NCBI GenBank assembly: GCA_964385305.1
Contig: CAYLOP010000045.1
Coordinates: 1-20,689, forward strand
Direction: 5' to 3'
Source: CAYLOP01 sp964385305
Lineage (GTDB): Bacteria > Chloroflexota > Anaerolineae > Anaerolineales > E44-bin32
Length of the DNA: 20,689 nt
The stretch's first letter is position 1. Each line of letters starts with the position of its first letter. Positions 6,870 through 13,544 of this stretch are shown piece after piece. The position numbers and the translations under genes were made by a program. The notes under the pieces were generated by a model. It saw nothing but the letters and a program-made list of their open reading frames with translations. It did no database searches and had not been told where the DNA came from.

Positions 6870-6891
6870 AGGAAAGGCCGGGGAGAGCTCG

Positions 6892-7305
6892 ATGACAGTA
6901 TCAGATCCAATTGCAGACATGTTGACACGTATTCGCAATGCCCTGATGGCAGGTCATACGACCGTTTCTGTGCCGCAGGCCAAGATCAAGGTGGCTATTG
7001 CAGATATCCTTAAGCAAGAGGGCTACATCAAGGGCTACAAGTTGAGCGACGCGGCGAGCGGTGGTCCGCGCATGATGCAAATCCAATTGAAGTATGTGGG
7101 TGAGCGTCGTGAGCGTCGGCCTGTGATCGGCGGCTTGAGACGTGTCAGTAGACCAGGTCGACGTATATATGTGGGTAAGCACGAGATTCCCTGGGTGAAG
7201 TCGGGGATCGGCGTATCGATCCTTTCAACGCCCAAGGGTGTTATGACCGGTATACGCGCCCGTAAGCTGGGTGTGGGCGGCGAATTGCTCTGTGAGATAT
7301 GGTAG
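6892..7305 (+). CDS. rpsH: 30S ribosomal protein S8
   Basis: A 137-residue S8: MTVSDPIADMLTRIRNALMA at the start, GLRRVSRPGRRIYV in the middle and the diagnostic SILSTPKGVMTGIRARKLGV end. The frame is open back to 6739 inside rpsN, but the family start and GGGGAGAG upstream of the ATG fix 6892. S8 binds helix 21 of 16S rRNA and in E. coli represses the spc operon by binding mRNA. Whether the structured spacer directly after this gene is related is unknown. Confidence 0.96.
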   Translation: MTVSDPIADMLTRIRNALMAGHTTVSVPQAKIKVAIADILKQEGYIKGYKLSDAASGGPRMMQIQLKYVGERRERRPVIGGLRRVSRPGRRIYVGKHEIPWVKSGIGVSILSTPKGVMTGIRARKLGVGGELLCEIW

Positions 7306-7316
7306 GTAAGCATCGG

Positions 7317-7363
7317 CCTGGTTTGCTCTCATCTGCGGCGATCGCAGGCTGCGCAGCACCAGG
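7317..7363 (+). promoter_or_regulatory. Possible branched RNA structure before rplF
   Basis: CCTGGT at 7317-7322 pairs perfectly with ACCAGG at 7358-7363. Nested inside are CTGCG/CGCAG (7333-7337 with 7343-7347, which encloses GCGATCGC at 7338-7345) and the adjacent palindrome GCTGCGCAGC (7348-7357). The whole 79-nt rpsH-rplF spacer is therefore capable of a closed, branched fold ending 10 nt before the rplF Shine-Dalgarno. It could be a regulatory site or a processing site. No protein binder can be named from the sequence. Confidence 0.4.
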
Positions 7364-7373
7364 GCGATGGTTC

Positions 7374-7379
7374 AGGAGG
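7374..7379 (+). promoter_or_regulatory. Shine-Dalgarno deciding the GTG start of rplF
   Basis: AGGAGG lies 5 nt before GTG at 7385. The ATG at 7367 in the same frame lies upstream of this site and has none of its own. An out-of-frame ATG at 7383 overlaps the GTG and stops after four codons. Confidence 0.8.
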
Positions 7380-7384
7380 AAAAT

Positions 7385-7930
7385 GTGTCAAGAATAGGAC
7401 GTATGCCCGTAGTCATTCCCGAAGGTGTGGAAGTCACCATAGAAGGGACACATGTACGGGTGAAAGGCCCAAAAGGACAACTCGAACAGGGGTTCCGGCC
7501 TGAGATGTCGATTAAATACGAGGAGGGCGCCATCACTGTGGAGCGTCCATCCGATTCGCCACAGATGCGGTCTTTGCATGGCCTGACGCGCGCCCTGTTG
7601 AACAACATGGTGGTCGGGGTAATTCAGGGATTCGAAAAGACGCTTCAGATTGAAGGCGTTGGTTATCGACCCGAGATAGAGGGGGAAACCCTCGTTCTAC
7701 ATTTGGGTTTTTCCCATCCTGTAAATATTCCGGCTCCTGCTGGTATTCAGTTCGATGTGGACACTCGAGCCAAGTTGATCAAGGTTCAGGGAATCGATAA
7801 AGAGATTGTTGGCCGGACGGCAGCGGATATCCGAAAGATTCGTCCCCCAGAGCCTTACAAGGGGAAAGGCGTTCGCTACCTTGGCGAGTACGTTCGCCGC
7901 AAGGCTGGCAAGGCAGGTAAGGTAGGTTAA
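7385..7930 (+). CDS. rplF: 50S ribosomal protein L6
   Basis: A 181-residue L6 from the GTG start: (M)SRIGRMPVVIPEGVEVTIEG matches the family N-terminus exactly in register. Two repeated L6 domains follow. The second ends with the diagnostic RKIRPPEPYKGKGVRYLGEY near residues 150-170 and a basic tail. L6 lies near the sarcin-ricin loop and the factor-binding site. An ATG at 7367 would add six residues (MVQEEN) not typical of L6, and the Shine-Dalgarno lies downstream of it, so I reject it. Confidence 0.95.
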   Translation: MSRIGRMPVVIPEGVEVTIEGTHVRVKGPKGQLEQGFRPEMSIKYEEGAITVERPSDSPQMRSLHGLTRALLNNMVVGVIQGFEKTLQIEGVGYRPEIEGETLVLHLGFSHPVNIPAPAGIQFDVDTRAKLIKVQGIDKEIVGRTAADIRKIRPPEPYKGKGVRYLGEYVRRKAGKAGKVG

Positions 7931-7932
7931 TA

Positions 7933-8298
7933 ATGGCCAAACGCACTCGAGAAGCGATGCGGAAACGACGCCATGAGCGTGTGCGGTATAAGATCAGCGG
8001 GACGACGGAGTGTCCGCGCCTCAATGTGTATCGCAGCTTAACGCAAATCTATGCTCAGGTGATCGACGACAGCGTGGGATCTACGCTTGTCTCTGCATCC
8101 ACGTTGGACCCGCAGATCAAGCCCCAACTGGATGGCCTGACCAAGGAGGAGCAAGCCCGTATCGTAGGGAAAGCTATCGCTGAACGTGCGATGGAAAAAG
8201 GCGTGAAAAAAGTGGTCTTCGATCGTGGAGGCTATCGTTTTCATGGTCGTGTAAAAAAACTTGCAGAAGCAGCGCGTGAGACTGGGCTGGAATTTTAG
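7933..8298 (+). CDS. rplR: 50S ribosomal protein L18
   Basis: A 121-residue L18: arginine-rich N-terminus MAKRTREAMRKRRHERVRYK, then PRLNVYRSLTQIYAQVIDD and the closing VVFDRGGYRFHGRVKKLAEA with GLEF at the very end. L18 binds 5S rRNA with L5. The ATG is 2 nt after the rplF stop; AAGGTAGG at 7919-7926 is the likely ribosome-binding site. A longer spacer of 109 nt follows. Confidence 0.97.
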   Translation: MAKRTREAMRKRRHERVRYKISGTTECPRLNVYRSLTQIYAQVIDDSVGSTLVSASTLDPQIKPQLDGLTKEEQARIVGKAIAERAMEKGVKKVVFDRGGYRFHGRVKKLAEAARETGLEF

Positions 8299-8339
8299 TG
8301 CGACAAACGACCTGTGGGTCCGTAATAGGAACAAAATCC

Positions 8340-8408
8340 ATGCGACGAGCAAGACGTAGATCGAATTCAGGATGCAGCATGGTTGGGTCGGAAGGGAGAG
8401 CATTGTAG
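8340..8408 (+). other. Candidate 22-codon open frame ending on the rpsE start
   Basis: An ATG at 8340 opens a frame starting MRRARRRSNSGC that stops at TAG 8406-8408. The last base of the stop is the first base of the rpsE GTG (TAGTG). AGGA at 8327-8330 is a plausible, rather distant ribosome-binding site. The N-terminus is very basic. This could be a coupling peptide, but a frame of this size can arise by chance. No homologue is recognised. Confidence 0.2.
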
Positions 8409-8944
8409 TGAGATCAGATTTCCGAAACCGCAGAGAAGAGCGGGAAGAATTTGATGAGCGCGTCATCGACATTACCCGTGTGGCAAAAGTCGTAAAGGGT
8501 GGCCGCAGATTCGCGTTTCGCGTCACTGTTGTTGTGGGCGATAATCGCGGTCAGGTCGGACTTGGCGTCGGAAAAGCTCGCGGCGTGCCTGATGCGATTC
8601 GGAAGGCATCAGAAAAGGCGCGCAAAGATATGCGCCCGATCCCTCTTGTTGGGACAACCATTCCGCATGAGATCAATGCCAAGCATGGTGGCGCCAAGGT
8701 GTTATTAAGACCGGCATCACCTGGAACAGGCGTGGTTGCGGGCGGTGCAGTCCGCGCTGTACTCGGCGCAGCCGGCGTGCGCGATATTTTAACAAAGTCT
8801 ATGGGCAGCCCAAACGTCCTCAACGTGGCCTATGCCACGATCAATGGCCTTCGGAGTCTCAGGCCCGTCAAGGACACTGCGATCAGCCGCGATAAGGATC
8901 CTGGAGATATCAAACCGTTTTGGGAGCGAGAACAAGATGGCTAA
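8408..8944 (+). CDS. rpsE: 30S ribosomal protein S5
   Basis: A 178-residue S5 from a GTG start. The dsRNA-binding-like N-domain holds RVAKVVKGGRRFAFRVTVVV at about 25-44 and GLGVGKARGVPDAIRKASEK at 51-70. The C-domain holds PASPGTGVVAGGAVRAVLGA and NVLNVAYATINGL. S5 affects decoding accuracy and mRNA unwinding. GGGAG at 8394-8398 is 9 nt before GTG 8408; an ATG at 8372 in frame has no good site and adds 12 residues not typical of the family. The end overlaps rpmD by 8 nt. Confidence 0.94.
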   Translation: MRSDFRNRREEREEFDERVIDITRVAKVVKGGRRFAFRVTVVVGDNRGQVGLGVGKARGVPDAIRKASEKARKDMRPIPLVGTTIPHEINAKHGGAKVLLRPASPGTGVVAGGAVRAVLGAAGVRDILTKSMGSPNVLNVAYATINGLRSLRPVKDTAISRDKDPGDIKPFWEREQDG

Positions 8945-9134
8945 GCGATCGAGTAAGGGAAAGACCGTGCGGATCACGCTTAAGCGGAGCCCAATTGGCT
9001 ATCCCGAACGACAGAAGCGAACCGTGCGAGCGCTCGGTCTGCGACGTTTAAATCAAGTTGTAGAGCATACCGACAGCCAAGCTTTGCGGGGTATGATCGC
9101 AAAGGTTAGCCATCTGGTGACGGTAGAGGAGTAG
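8937..9134 (+). CDS. rpmD: 50S ribosomal protein L30
   Basis: A 65-residue L30, starting MAKRSSKGKTVRITLKRSPI, with GYPERQKRTVRALGLRRLNQ and the final GMIAKVSHLVTVEE. The ATG lies inside the end of rpsE (8-nt overlap), and GGGAGCGAG upstream of it provides the ribosome-binding site. The frame is open back to 8832 but everything upstream is rpsE in another frame. The spc-type order rpsE-rpmD-rplO is conserved. Confidence 0.95.
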   Translation: MAKRSSKGKTVRITLKRSPIGYPERQKRTVRALGLRRLNQVVEHTDSQALRGMIAKVSHLVTVEE

Positions 9135-9141
9135 TTGGAAG

Positions 9142-9588
9142 ATGAAGCTTCATGACTTGAAGCCAAAATATGGAGCGACCAAGCGCCGTAAACGTGTTGG
9201 CCGCGGCACTGCAGGCAGAGGTGGAAAAACCGCCGGCCGCGGAACTAAAGGCCAAGGCGCACGCGCGGGCTCGGGTGGTAAACTCTACCACCAGGGTGGG
9301 AACCTTCCTTTCTATCGAACGTTGCCCTTCAAGCGCGGCTTTACGAATATTCGGCGCATAACTTGGAACGAGGTCAACCTGGATCGCCTAGAAGGCTTGA
9401 AGGCAAACACGGAAATCACACCCGACTTCCTGGCAGAATCCGGGATGCTGACGGATCCACGAAATCCTGTGGTCTTGTTGGGGCGTGGTGAGGTCTCTGT
9501 ACCGCTTAAAATTCGGATTCACCGTATCAGCCGCAGCGCAAAAGCAAAGATCGAGGCTGCTGGTGGTGAGGTTAAGTTGCTCACGTGA
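9142..9588 (+). CDS. rplO: 50S ribosomal protein L15
   Basis: A 148-residue L15: MKLHDLKPKYGATKRRKRVG, a glycine-rich basic N-terminal extension (GRGTAGRGGKTAGRGTKGQG and onward) that threads into 23S rRNA, then LPFYRTLPFKRGFTN. The globular C-domain ends ISRSAKAKIEAAGGEVKLL. Seven bases separate it from rpmD. Its stop forms TGATG with an ATG at 9588 that opens an 11-codon frame ending on the secY start codons. Confidence 0.96.
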   Translation: MKLHDLKPKYGATKRRKRVGRGTAGRGGKTAGRGTKGQGARAGSGGKLYHQGGNLPFYRTLPFKRGFTNIRRITWNEVNLDRLEGLKANTEITPDFLAESGMLTDPRNPVVLLGRGEVSVPLKIRIHRISRSAKAKIEAAGGEVKLLT

Positions 9589-9622
9589 TGACATGCGACG
9601 CGGTGCTCGATAGGAGAGTATG

Positions 9623-10957
9623 ATGAAACGCTCTATCTGGCGATTTCTGTTTATATCCGCTGAGATTCGCAACCGATTACTCATATCTTTGATGCTCTTG
9701 GTGATCTATCGCCTTGTAGCCCATGTTCCTGTTCCTGGCGTTGATCGTGAAGCCATTCAAGGCGTGCTTACAGGTCAGGGGCAGACGTTGTTTGGTTTGC
9801 TGGATTTGCTCTCTGGCGGGACGGTTTCCAACTTCTCTGTACTGGCAATGGGTGTGTATCCGTACATCACGGCGCAGATCATCCTGCAGCTTCTCGTTCC
9901 GCTCATCCCATCGCTGCAACAACGTATGGAGGATGATCCACGAGAAGGTCGTAAGTGGCAGGAGAAGTGGACATACTACCTCGCGGTTCCAATGGCCGCA
10001 TTGAACGCCATCGGGCAGATACGCTTGTTCCAGCAATATGCCACCGGCTCGTCGAGCGGGATTTTGAGCTCTCCGCTTGGTTTGAATCTATCCACGATCT
10101 CGACGGTTTTGACCATGACCGCGGGCACAATGATCGCCATCTGGATGGGTGAGTTGATATCGGAGTATGGCGTTCGTAATCAGGGGCTCTCGTTGATCAT
10201 TTTTGCGGGCATCGTCACACGCATTCCAAGCAATCTCGGGCGCATCATGGTCGATCAACAGCAGCGTATCCCACTTCTAGCGTTCGTACTCTTCATCATG
10301 ATCCTGACGATCTTCGCGATCGTCTATGTCCAGGAAGGGCGACGTAACGTTCCCGTGATGTACCCGGGGCGAAGAGTGGGCAATCGCATGTCAATGCCTG
10401 TTAAGGGCACGCTGCCGTTGATGGTCAACATGGCGGGCATGATCCCCTTGATTTTTGCCCAATCAATCCTGACCTTCCCTGCTGTAGTCGCTCAATTTTT
10501 CGTCGGATCACAGAATGCAACCATCGCGAGGATTGCCTCCTGGCTCCAATCCACGTTCGGTGGAATCAGCAGCACCTATTGGATTCTCTACTTCCTGATG
10601 GTGATTGTGTTCACCTTCTTCTACACCGATGTGCTCTTCTCTCAACAAAATTATGGGGAGAACCTGAAGCGATCGGGTGCGCAAGTCCCTGGCGTGACAA
10701 AAGGTGCTGCGACGCAACGCTATCTGACGCGCGTCCTTCGTAGGATTACGCTGCCAGGTGCGGTTTTCTTGGGCATCGTTGCGATTATGCCATTCCTTGT
10801 AGGGATTATCTGGCCTGTCGGCGGATCCAATACTGGGCTGCTGTTGGTCTCATCGTCGGGTTTGTTGATCGTCGTCGGGGTCGTACGTGATCTCTATCGT
10901 TCAATTGAAGCCGAGCTGAAACTGCGCGGCTATGACTCTGCACTTCTGGTTCGCTAG
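9623..10957 (+). CDS. secY: Preprotein translocase subunit SecY
   Basis: A 444-residue integral membrane protein, channel of the SecYEG translocon. The first part reads RNRLLISLMLLVIYRLVAHV followed by PVPGVD, the TM1-plug region. PYITAQIILQLL is the TM2 motif, and the cytosolic loop before TM6 holds GRRVGNRMSMPVKG. Ten membrane segments can be traced. The C-terminus is VVRDLYRSIEAELKLRGYDS. Two ATGs are adjacent (9620 and 9623); AGGAG at 9612-9616 is better spaced for 9623 (6 nt), adding or losing one Met only. The spacing to adk is 12 nt. Confidence 0.96.
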   Translation: MKRSIWRFLFISAEIRNRLLISLMLLVIYRLVAHVPVPGVDREAIQGVLTGQGQTLFGLLDLLSGGTVSNFSVLAMGVYPYITAQIILQLLVPLIPSLQQRMEDDPREGRKWQEKWTYYLAVPMAALNAIGQIRLFQQYATGSSSGILSSPLGLNLSTISTVLTMTAGTMIAIWMGELISEYGVRNQGLSLIIFAGIVTRIPSNLGRIMVDQQQRIPLLAFVLFIMILTIFAIVYVQEGRRNVPVMYPGRRVGNRMSMPVKGTLPLMVNMAGMIPLIFAQSILTFPAVVAQFFVGSQNATIARIASWLQSTFGGISSTYWILYFLMVIVFTFFYTDVLFSQQNYGENLKRSGAQVPGVTKGAATQRYLTRVLRRITLPGAVFLGIVAIMPFLVGIIWPVGGSNTGLLLVSSSGLLIVVGVVRDLYRSIEAELKLRGYDSALLVR

Positions 10958-10969
10958 TAAGGCGGATAG

Positions 10970-11629
10970 ATGTCGACCTACCTTGTGCTGCTTGGTGCAC
11001 CCGGGGCCGGGAAAGGGACGCAAGCGAAGCGTCTGACGGAAGCTCTTGGTCTCCAGCATGTCTCAAGCGGCGACATCTTTCGAGAGAATCTTAACAATCA
11101 AACCGAATTGGGGCGCGTGGCGCAAGACTACATCAATCGCGGCGCACTCGTGCCGGATGACGTAACGATCGCCATGATCCATGAACGACTCTCCCGAGCG
11201 GATTACGCGAAGGGTGCGGTTTTAGATGGATTCCCGCGCACACCTGCGCAGGCGCAAGCTTTGGACGAGATCCTTGCCGATATCGGGGGGACTTTGGAGG
11301 CTGTGTTATATATCAAAGTCCCGCAGGAAGCATTGGTCCGTCGTTTGTCGGGGCGTTGGATGTGTCCCAAAGGGCATATCTATCATGATCTGTTCAACCC
11401 TCCGCGCGAGCCGGGGGTGTGCGATCATGATGGGTTGACGCTGTACCAGCGCGACGATGACAAGGTAGAAACGGTGACGCAACGCATCGCGGTTTACATG
11501 GAACAAACGGCACCACTCATTGCGTTTTATCGTGAGCGAAGTTTGTTGGTTGAGGTAGATGGCGATCAATCTATCGACGCTGTTGCACAGGCGCTCACCG
11601 AGGCATTGCCCGATGGAGTCGTCGCATGA
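10970..11629 (+). CDS. adk: Adenylate kinase, with an incomplete LID zinc site
   Basis: A 219-residue long-form adenylate kinase converting ATP plus AMP to two ADP in the cytosol. The P-loop GAPGAGKGT is at 9-17, the AMP-binding SSGDIFRENL at 32-41 and DGFPRTPAQA at 86-95. The LID (about 127-164) begins WMCPKGHIYHDLFNPP and ends GVCDHDGLTLYQRDDD. Zinc-type LIDs have CxxC then CxxC/D. Here Cys132, Cys151 and Asp154 are kept, but the second cysteine appears deleted (CPKG instead of CPKCG); His136 is the nearest substitute. The frame and length are otherwise normal. The stop overlaps map as ATGA. Confidence 0.95.
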   Translation: MSTYLVLLGAPGAGKGTQAKRLTEALGLQHVSSGDIFRENLNNQTELGRVAQDYINRGALVPDDVTIAMIHERLSRADYAKGAVLDGFPRTPAQAQALDEILADIGGTLEAVLYIKVPQEALVRRLSGRWMCPKGHIYHDLFNPPREPGVCDHDGLTLYQRDDDKVETVTQRIAVYMEQTAPLIAFYRERSLLVEVDGDQSIDAVAQALTEALPDGVVA

Positions 11630-12471
11630 ACCGCCGCCGTGGTGTTGTGATCAAGAGCCCTCGGGAGATGGAGCTGATGAAGGCGGCAGGTCGTGTCAAC
11701 GCGCTCGCCTTAGCTGCGGCCGTAGCAGCCGTTAGACCAGGTGTGGCAACCGCTGACCTGGACGCTGCCGCCTCGGAAGTCATACGCAAGCACGGCGGCC
11801 AGCCCGCTTTTATGGGCGTTCCCGGCGCTTATCCTTACCCTGCAACCACGACGGTGTCGGTGAATGATGAGTTGGTTCATGGCATCCCAGGGGAACGTCG
11901 GTTGAAAGAAGGCGACATCGTCAGTATCGACTGCGGCACGATCCTGGAAGGTTTCGTGGCCGATTCTGCGCTATCGGTTGGCGTGGGTGAAATTTCCCAA
12001 GAGGCTCAGCGTCTTGTCGATGTGACACTGGAAGCGCTCTACATCGGCATTGCTCAGATGGTGGTGAAGAATCGCACGGGCGATATCTCGGCTGCAATCC
12101 AGACCTACGTAGAAAGCCAAGGCTACAATGTCGTGCGCGAATACACCAGTCATGGGGTGGGGCGTAACATGCACGAGGATCCCCAAATTCCGAATTACGG
12201 GAGAGCGGGGAAAGGGCTTGAACTCAGAGAGGGAATGACCATCGCCTTGGAGCCGATGGTGTTATCTGGGGGAGCGGAGACACATGTGTTAGAGGATATG
12301 TGGACAGTCGCTTCCCTCGATGGACGTTTGACGGCGCACTTCGAGCACAGTGTTGCGATCACGAAGGAAGGCCCGTGGGTGCTCTCGTCACTCGATGACA
12401 AACTGGACGATGAGGTTATATTACGATACAATAGATACTTTGCTGGCCAGACAAAACCGGTTACGGCTTGA
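11626..12471 (+). CDS. map: Methionine aminopeptidase, type I
   Basis: A 281-residue type I enzyme that removes the initiator methionine from nascent proteins. The five metal ligands are visible: Asp102 (SIDCG), Asp113 (FVADSA), His176 (SHGVG), Glu209 (ALEPM) and Glu240 (HFEHS). The substrate-contacting His85 (VHGIPG) and His183 (MHEDP) are also present. The C-terminus extends roughly 20 residues past the usual end near the last sheet. The ATG overlaps the adk stop by four bases. Only 15 nt lie between its stop and rpmJ, with no infA between them. Confidence 0.96.
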   Translation: MNRRRGVVIKSPREMELMKAAGRVNALALAAAVAAVRPGVATADLDAAASEVIRKHGGQPAFMGVPGAYPYPATTTVSVNDELVHGIPGERRLKEGDIVSIDCGTILEGFVADSALSVGVGEISQEAQRLVDVTLEALYIGIAQMVVKNRTGDISAAIQTYVESQGYNVVREYTSHGVGRNMHEDPQIPNYGRAGKGLELREGMTIALEPMVLSGGAETHVLEDMWTVASLDGRLTAHFEHSVAITKEGPWVLSSLDDKLDDEVILRYNRYFAGQTKPVTA

Positions 12472-12486
12472 GGGAGTTTGAAGATC

Positions 12487-12600
12487 ATGAAAGTCTCGTC
12501 CTCTGTGCGGAAACGTTGTCCGAAGTGCAAGATTGTGCGTAGGCGCGGCAGAGTGTATGTCATTTGTGACAACCCGCGTCATAAGCAACGACAAGGATAA
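12487..12600 (+). CDS. rpmJ: 50S ribosomal protein L36, zinc form
   Basis: A 37-residue protein, the exact family length. It begins MKVSSSVRKRCPKCKIVRRR and ends DNPRHKQRQG. Cys11, Cys14, Cys27 and His32 form the zinc site of the C+ form. L36 stabilises 23S rRNA near the base of the L7/L12 stalk. GGGAG at 12472-12476 is the likely ribosome-binding site, at the long end of normal spacing. The stop TAA is followed after 3 nt by rpsM. Confidence 0.96.
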   Translation: MKVSSSVRKRCPKCKIVRRRGRVYVICDNPRHKQRQG

Positions 12601-12603
12601 GAA

Positions 12604-12993
12604 ATGGCACGTATTGAAGGTGTTGACCTACCACGCGAGAAGCGGGCAGAAATCGGTCTGACTTATATTCATGGGATCGGTCGTACGACCGCGCGCAATG
12701 CGCTCATGCAGGCGGGCGTGAGCCCAGACCGAAAAATCCGGGATCTGACCGAGGAAGAAGTATCTGCGCTGAGAGATTACATCGCTCAGAATATCATGGT
12801 TGAGGGTGACCTCCGTCGTGAGGTGCAGATGAATATCAAGCGTCTAATAGAAATTGGATGCTACCGCGGTCTGCGCCATCGGCGCGCACTCCCGGTTCGT
12901 GGACAGCGCACTCGGACGAATGCGCGTACTCGTAAGGGACCGAAGAAGACCGTTGCTGGCCGCGGTCGAAGACGCAGTGCAAAGAAGAAATAG
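12604..12993 (+). CDS. rpsM: 30S ribosomal protein S13
   Basis: A 129-residue S13: MARIEGVDLPREKRAEIGLT, the helix-two-turn-helix with YIHGIGRTTARNAL at 21-34, then RGLRHRRALPVRGQRTRTNA. It ends in a strongly basic tail (GRGRRRSAKKK) that reaches the P-site tRNAs. S13 forms intersubunit bridges with L5. Three bases separate it from rpmJ. A 126-nt spacer with a small candidate frame follows before rpsK. Confidence 0.97.
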   Translation: MARIEGVDLPREKRAEIGLTYIHGIGRTTARNALMQAGVSPDRKIRDLTEEEVSALRDYIAQNIMVEGDLRREVQMNIKRLIEIGCYRGLRHRRALPVRGQRTRTNARTRKGPKKTVAGRGRRRSAKKK

Positions 12994-12996
12994 TCC

Positions 12997-13092
12997 ATGG
13001 CGAGTATAACGATGCTTCAGTTTACGGTTGGGGTCCTTCCCCCCACGCGGCAACGTATCGTGAAGCGCTTCGAGCCGAAAGCTGGAAGTTAG
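12997..13092 (+). other. Candidate 31-codon open frame between rpsM and rpsK
   Basis: An ATG at 12997, 3 nt after the rpsM stop, opens a frame beginning MASITMLQFTVGVLPPTRQR and continuing with basic residues to TAG 13090-13092. It fills most of the 126-nt spacer. A second in-frame ATG is at 13012. There is no convincing ribosome-binding site, only the purine-rich end of rpsM (AAAGAAGAAA). The peptide resembles no family known to me. It could be a real small protein, a remnant or chance. Confidence 0.2.
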
Positions 13093-13119
13093 GCGTGAAG
13101 AAAGGATAAGTTAGGAGAG

Positions 13120-13521
13120 ATGGGACGTAAAGGACAGAGTACTAAGCGAGGCGGGGCGCGCAAAGCCAAGCGTACTTTATCGCATGGTAGGGTGTATATC
13201 CATGCCACTTTCAATAACACGATCATCACTGTGTCCGACCCACAGGGGAATGTTGTAAATTGGGCGAGCGCAGGATCGAGTGGTTTCAAAGGCTCTCGAA
13301 AGAGTACACCTTATGCTGCCCGTCTGGCAGCGCAGCAAGCCATCAAGGACGCGAAAGAGCTTGGGCTGCAGGAAGTGGATCTCATGATAAAGGGGCCCGG
13401 GCCAGGACGCGAAGCGGCCATCCGGGCGGTGCAAGCCTCTGAAATCAGGGTTCGTTCGATCAGCGACGTCACGCCAGTTCCACATAATGGCTGCCGGCCA
13501 CCCAAGAGACGCCGCGTTTAG
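13120..13521 (+). CDS. rpsK: 30S ribosomal protein S11
   Basis: A 133-residue S11. After a basic N-terminus (MGRKGQSTKRGGARKAKRTL) come the family blocks VYIHATFNNTIITVSDPQGN, GSRKSTPYAARLAAQQAIKD and MIKGPGPGREAAIRAVQASE. The terminal VTPVPHNGCRPPKRRRV is the rRNA-contacting end near the mRNA exit. AGGAG at 13113-13117 is only 2 nt from the ATG, which is tight; AAAGGA at 13101-13106 is the alternative. No other in-frame start fits better. Confidence 0.97.
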   Translation: MGRKGQSTKRGGARKAKRTLSHGRVYIHATFNNTIITVSDPQGNVVNWASAGSSGFKGSRKSTPYAARLAAQQAIKDAKELGLQEVDLMIKGPGPGREAAIRAVQASEIRVRSISDVTPVPHNGCRPPKRRRV

Positions 13522-13544
13522 AACCGGAAGGATTAAAAGGACAT

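Noticed and set aside
6739..6891. N-terminal extension of rpsH inside rpsN
   Set aside because: S8 begins at MTVSDPIADML in the family; the upstream part is rpsN in another frame.
7338..7345. GCGATCGC, also at 16532-16539, considered as a repeated octamer like cyanobacterial HIP1
   Set aside because: Only two copies were noticed, both in spacers; too few for a genome-wide motif claim from this window.
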